Of a stretch of DNA of 12,278 nucleotides, positions 11,538 through 12,278 are shown in pieces (the stretch's first letter is position 1; each line of letters begins with the position of its first letter). Both the position numbers and the translations under genes were made by a program. The DNA is taken from positions 1 to 12,278 of the forward strand of contig JBOGFJ010000236.1 in the NCBI GenBank assembly GCA_050743385.1, in the 5' to 3' direction. Under the pieces are notes generated by a model that was given only the letters and a program-made list of their open reading frames with translations, was not told where the DNA came from and ran no database searches. This stretch comes from JACDBD01 sp050743385. Lineage in GTDB: Bacteria > Actinomycetota > Acidimicrobiia > IMCC26256 > JACDBD01.

Positions 11538-12278
11538 TGGCTCCCGCGCTGCGGGTGGCCACCCGCGGCAGCGCGCTCGCCCGCTGGCAGGCCGAACGTG
11601 TCGTCGAGCGCCTCGGTGTCGATGCCGAGCTCGTCGTGGTCTCCACCCGGGGTGACGAGCGTGGCGACGTGCCGATCCATTCGATGGGAGGGACGGGCGT
11701 GTTCGTCAAGGAGGTGGGTCAGCGCGTGCTCACCAGCTCCGCCGACATCGCCGTCCATTCGGCGAAGGATCTCCCGTCGGCGACGGAGCCGGGGCTCGTG
11801 CTCGCGGCCGTCCCCGAACGCGGTGACGCGCGCGACGCGCTCGTGGGTGCCGCTCTCGCCGACATCCCGACCGGCGCGCGGGTCGGCACCGGCTCGGTTC
11901 GGCGCCGTGCCCAGCTCGCGAACCTGCGCCCCGACCTCACCTTCGGCGAGCTGCGCGGCAACATCCCGACCCGGCTCGAGAAGGCTGCGGAGTTCGACGC
12001 GATCGTCGTCGCCGCCGCCGCGCTCGACCGGCTCGGGCTCGCCGACCACATCGCCGAGCGCCTACCGCCGGCGGTGATGCTGCCGCAGGTGGCGCAGGGC
12101 GCGTTGGCGGTCGAGTGCCGGGTCGAGGATCAGTCGACCCGCGACCTGCTGGCGACCATCGACGACCCGGGCGCCCACGCCGCGGTCGCGGCCGAGCGCG
12201 CGTACCTCGATCGCCTCGGCGGCGGCTGCAATCTGCCCGTCGGCGCCCTGGCCGGCGTCGGCGCCGACGGCACCATCG
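11537..12278 (+). CDS. hemC: porphobilinogen deaminase / hydroxymethylbilane synthase (HemC), 3' truncated by window edge
   Basis: The frame opens at the ATG 11537, overlapping the hemA TGA by one base, and runs without a stop to the window end (247 complete codons; full proteins have about 310). HemC polymerises four porphobilinogen molecules to hydroxymethylbilane. The start LRVATRGSALARWQA is the family signature. Catalytic Asp78 lies in VHSAKDLPS, dipyrromethane-binding arginines in RVGTGSVRRRAQL and LRGNIPTRLEK, and the cofactor-carrying Cys231 in LGGGCNLPVGA. All catalytic residues in view are intact. It forms the fourth gene of the rex operon; hemD and hemB would be the expected next genes beyond the edge. 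Confidence 0.96.
   Translation, partial: MAPALRVATRGSALARWQAERVVERLGVDAELVVVSTRGDERGDVPIHSMGGTGVFVKEVGQRVLTSSADIAVHSAKDLPSATEPGLVLAAVPERGDARDALVGAALADIPTGARVGTGSVRRRAQLANLRPDLTFGELRGNIPTRLEKAAEFDAIVVAAAALDRLGLADHIAERLPPAVMLPQVAQGALAVECRVEDQSTRDLLATIDDPGAHAAVAAERAYLDRLGGGCNLPVGALAGVGADGTI

Overview
The window is high-GC, densely packed DNA in which every convincing gene lies on the + strand. Gene content and order point to an actinobacterium: a mycothiol-type glycosyltransferase followed by a YbjN protein, proC followed by a small BldC-like regulator, an RsiG-type c-di-GMP anti-sigma protein, and a rex-hemA-hemC cluster. Mycobacterium tuberculosis keeps several of the same pairs near each other (mshA-Rv0487, proC-Rv0500A, hemA-hemC, recalled from memory). 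A deep-branching class such as Acidimicrobiia is my guess, not something the sequence proves. I see no transposase, phage gene, CRISPR array, tRNA or rRNA.

Layout. 1-439 is the C-terminal end of an M23 (LytM-like) peptidase. 462-1344 is a two-gene regulatory unit: an RsiG-like protein with a textbook c-di-GMP motif and an XRE-family repressor-like protein. 1381-3038 is mshA and an overlapping YbjN gene. 3039-3351 has no convincing gene but contains a promoter-like pair, a strongly self-complementary 100-nt segment (candidate RNA) and copy A of a dispersed repeat. 3352-4158 is proC, followed by a GC-only hairpin and a short relative of the repeat. 4413-4607 is a BldC-like regulator with a good promoter and ribosome binding site. 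4630-5478 is a DUF62/SAM hydroxide adenosyltransferase homologue in which the expected catalytic His is Ala. Two tiny genes follow, the second a 30-residue membrane peptide. 5637-6077 is non-coding: three hairpins, then repeat copy B. 6078-8803 is a translationally coupled FAD oxidoreductase and acyl-CoA ligase pair. 8840-12278 is a redox-controlled tetrapyrrole operon: Rex operator, rex, a precorrin-2 dehydrogenase (siroheme) gene, hemA and hemC, the last cut by the window end.

How it fits together. The last operon joins an NADH/NAD+ sensor (Rex) to the first steps of heme synthesis and to the siroheme branch, so respiratory state could set tetrapyrrole supply. MshA starts mycothiol synthesis, the thiol redox buffer. 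RsiG, the XRE protein and the BldC-like protein are regulators.

An unexpected regularity is that five gene starts (rsiG, mshA, proC, the DUF62 gene and the FAD oxidoreductase) each have a TANNNT hexamer ending 6-9 nt before the start codon. This is the geometry of leaderless transcripts. bldC-like and rex instead have a leader with a clear Shine-Dalgarno sequence. No wholly new multi-gene system is evident; the best leads are the RsiG motif pair, the His-to-Ala DUF62 enzyme, the candidate RNA at 3104-3203 and the dispersed repeat.
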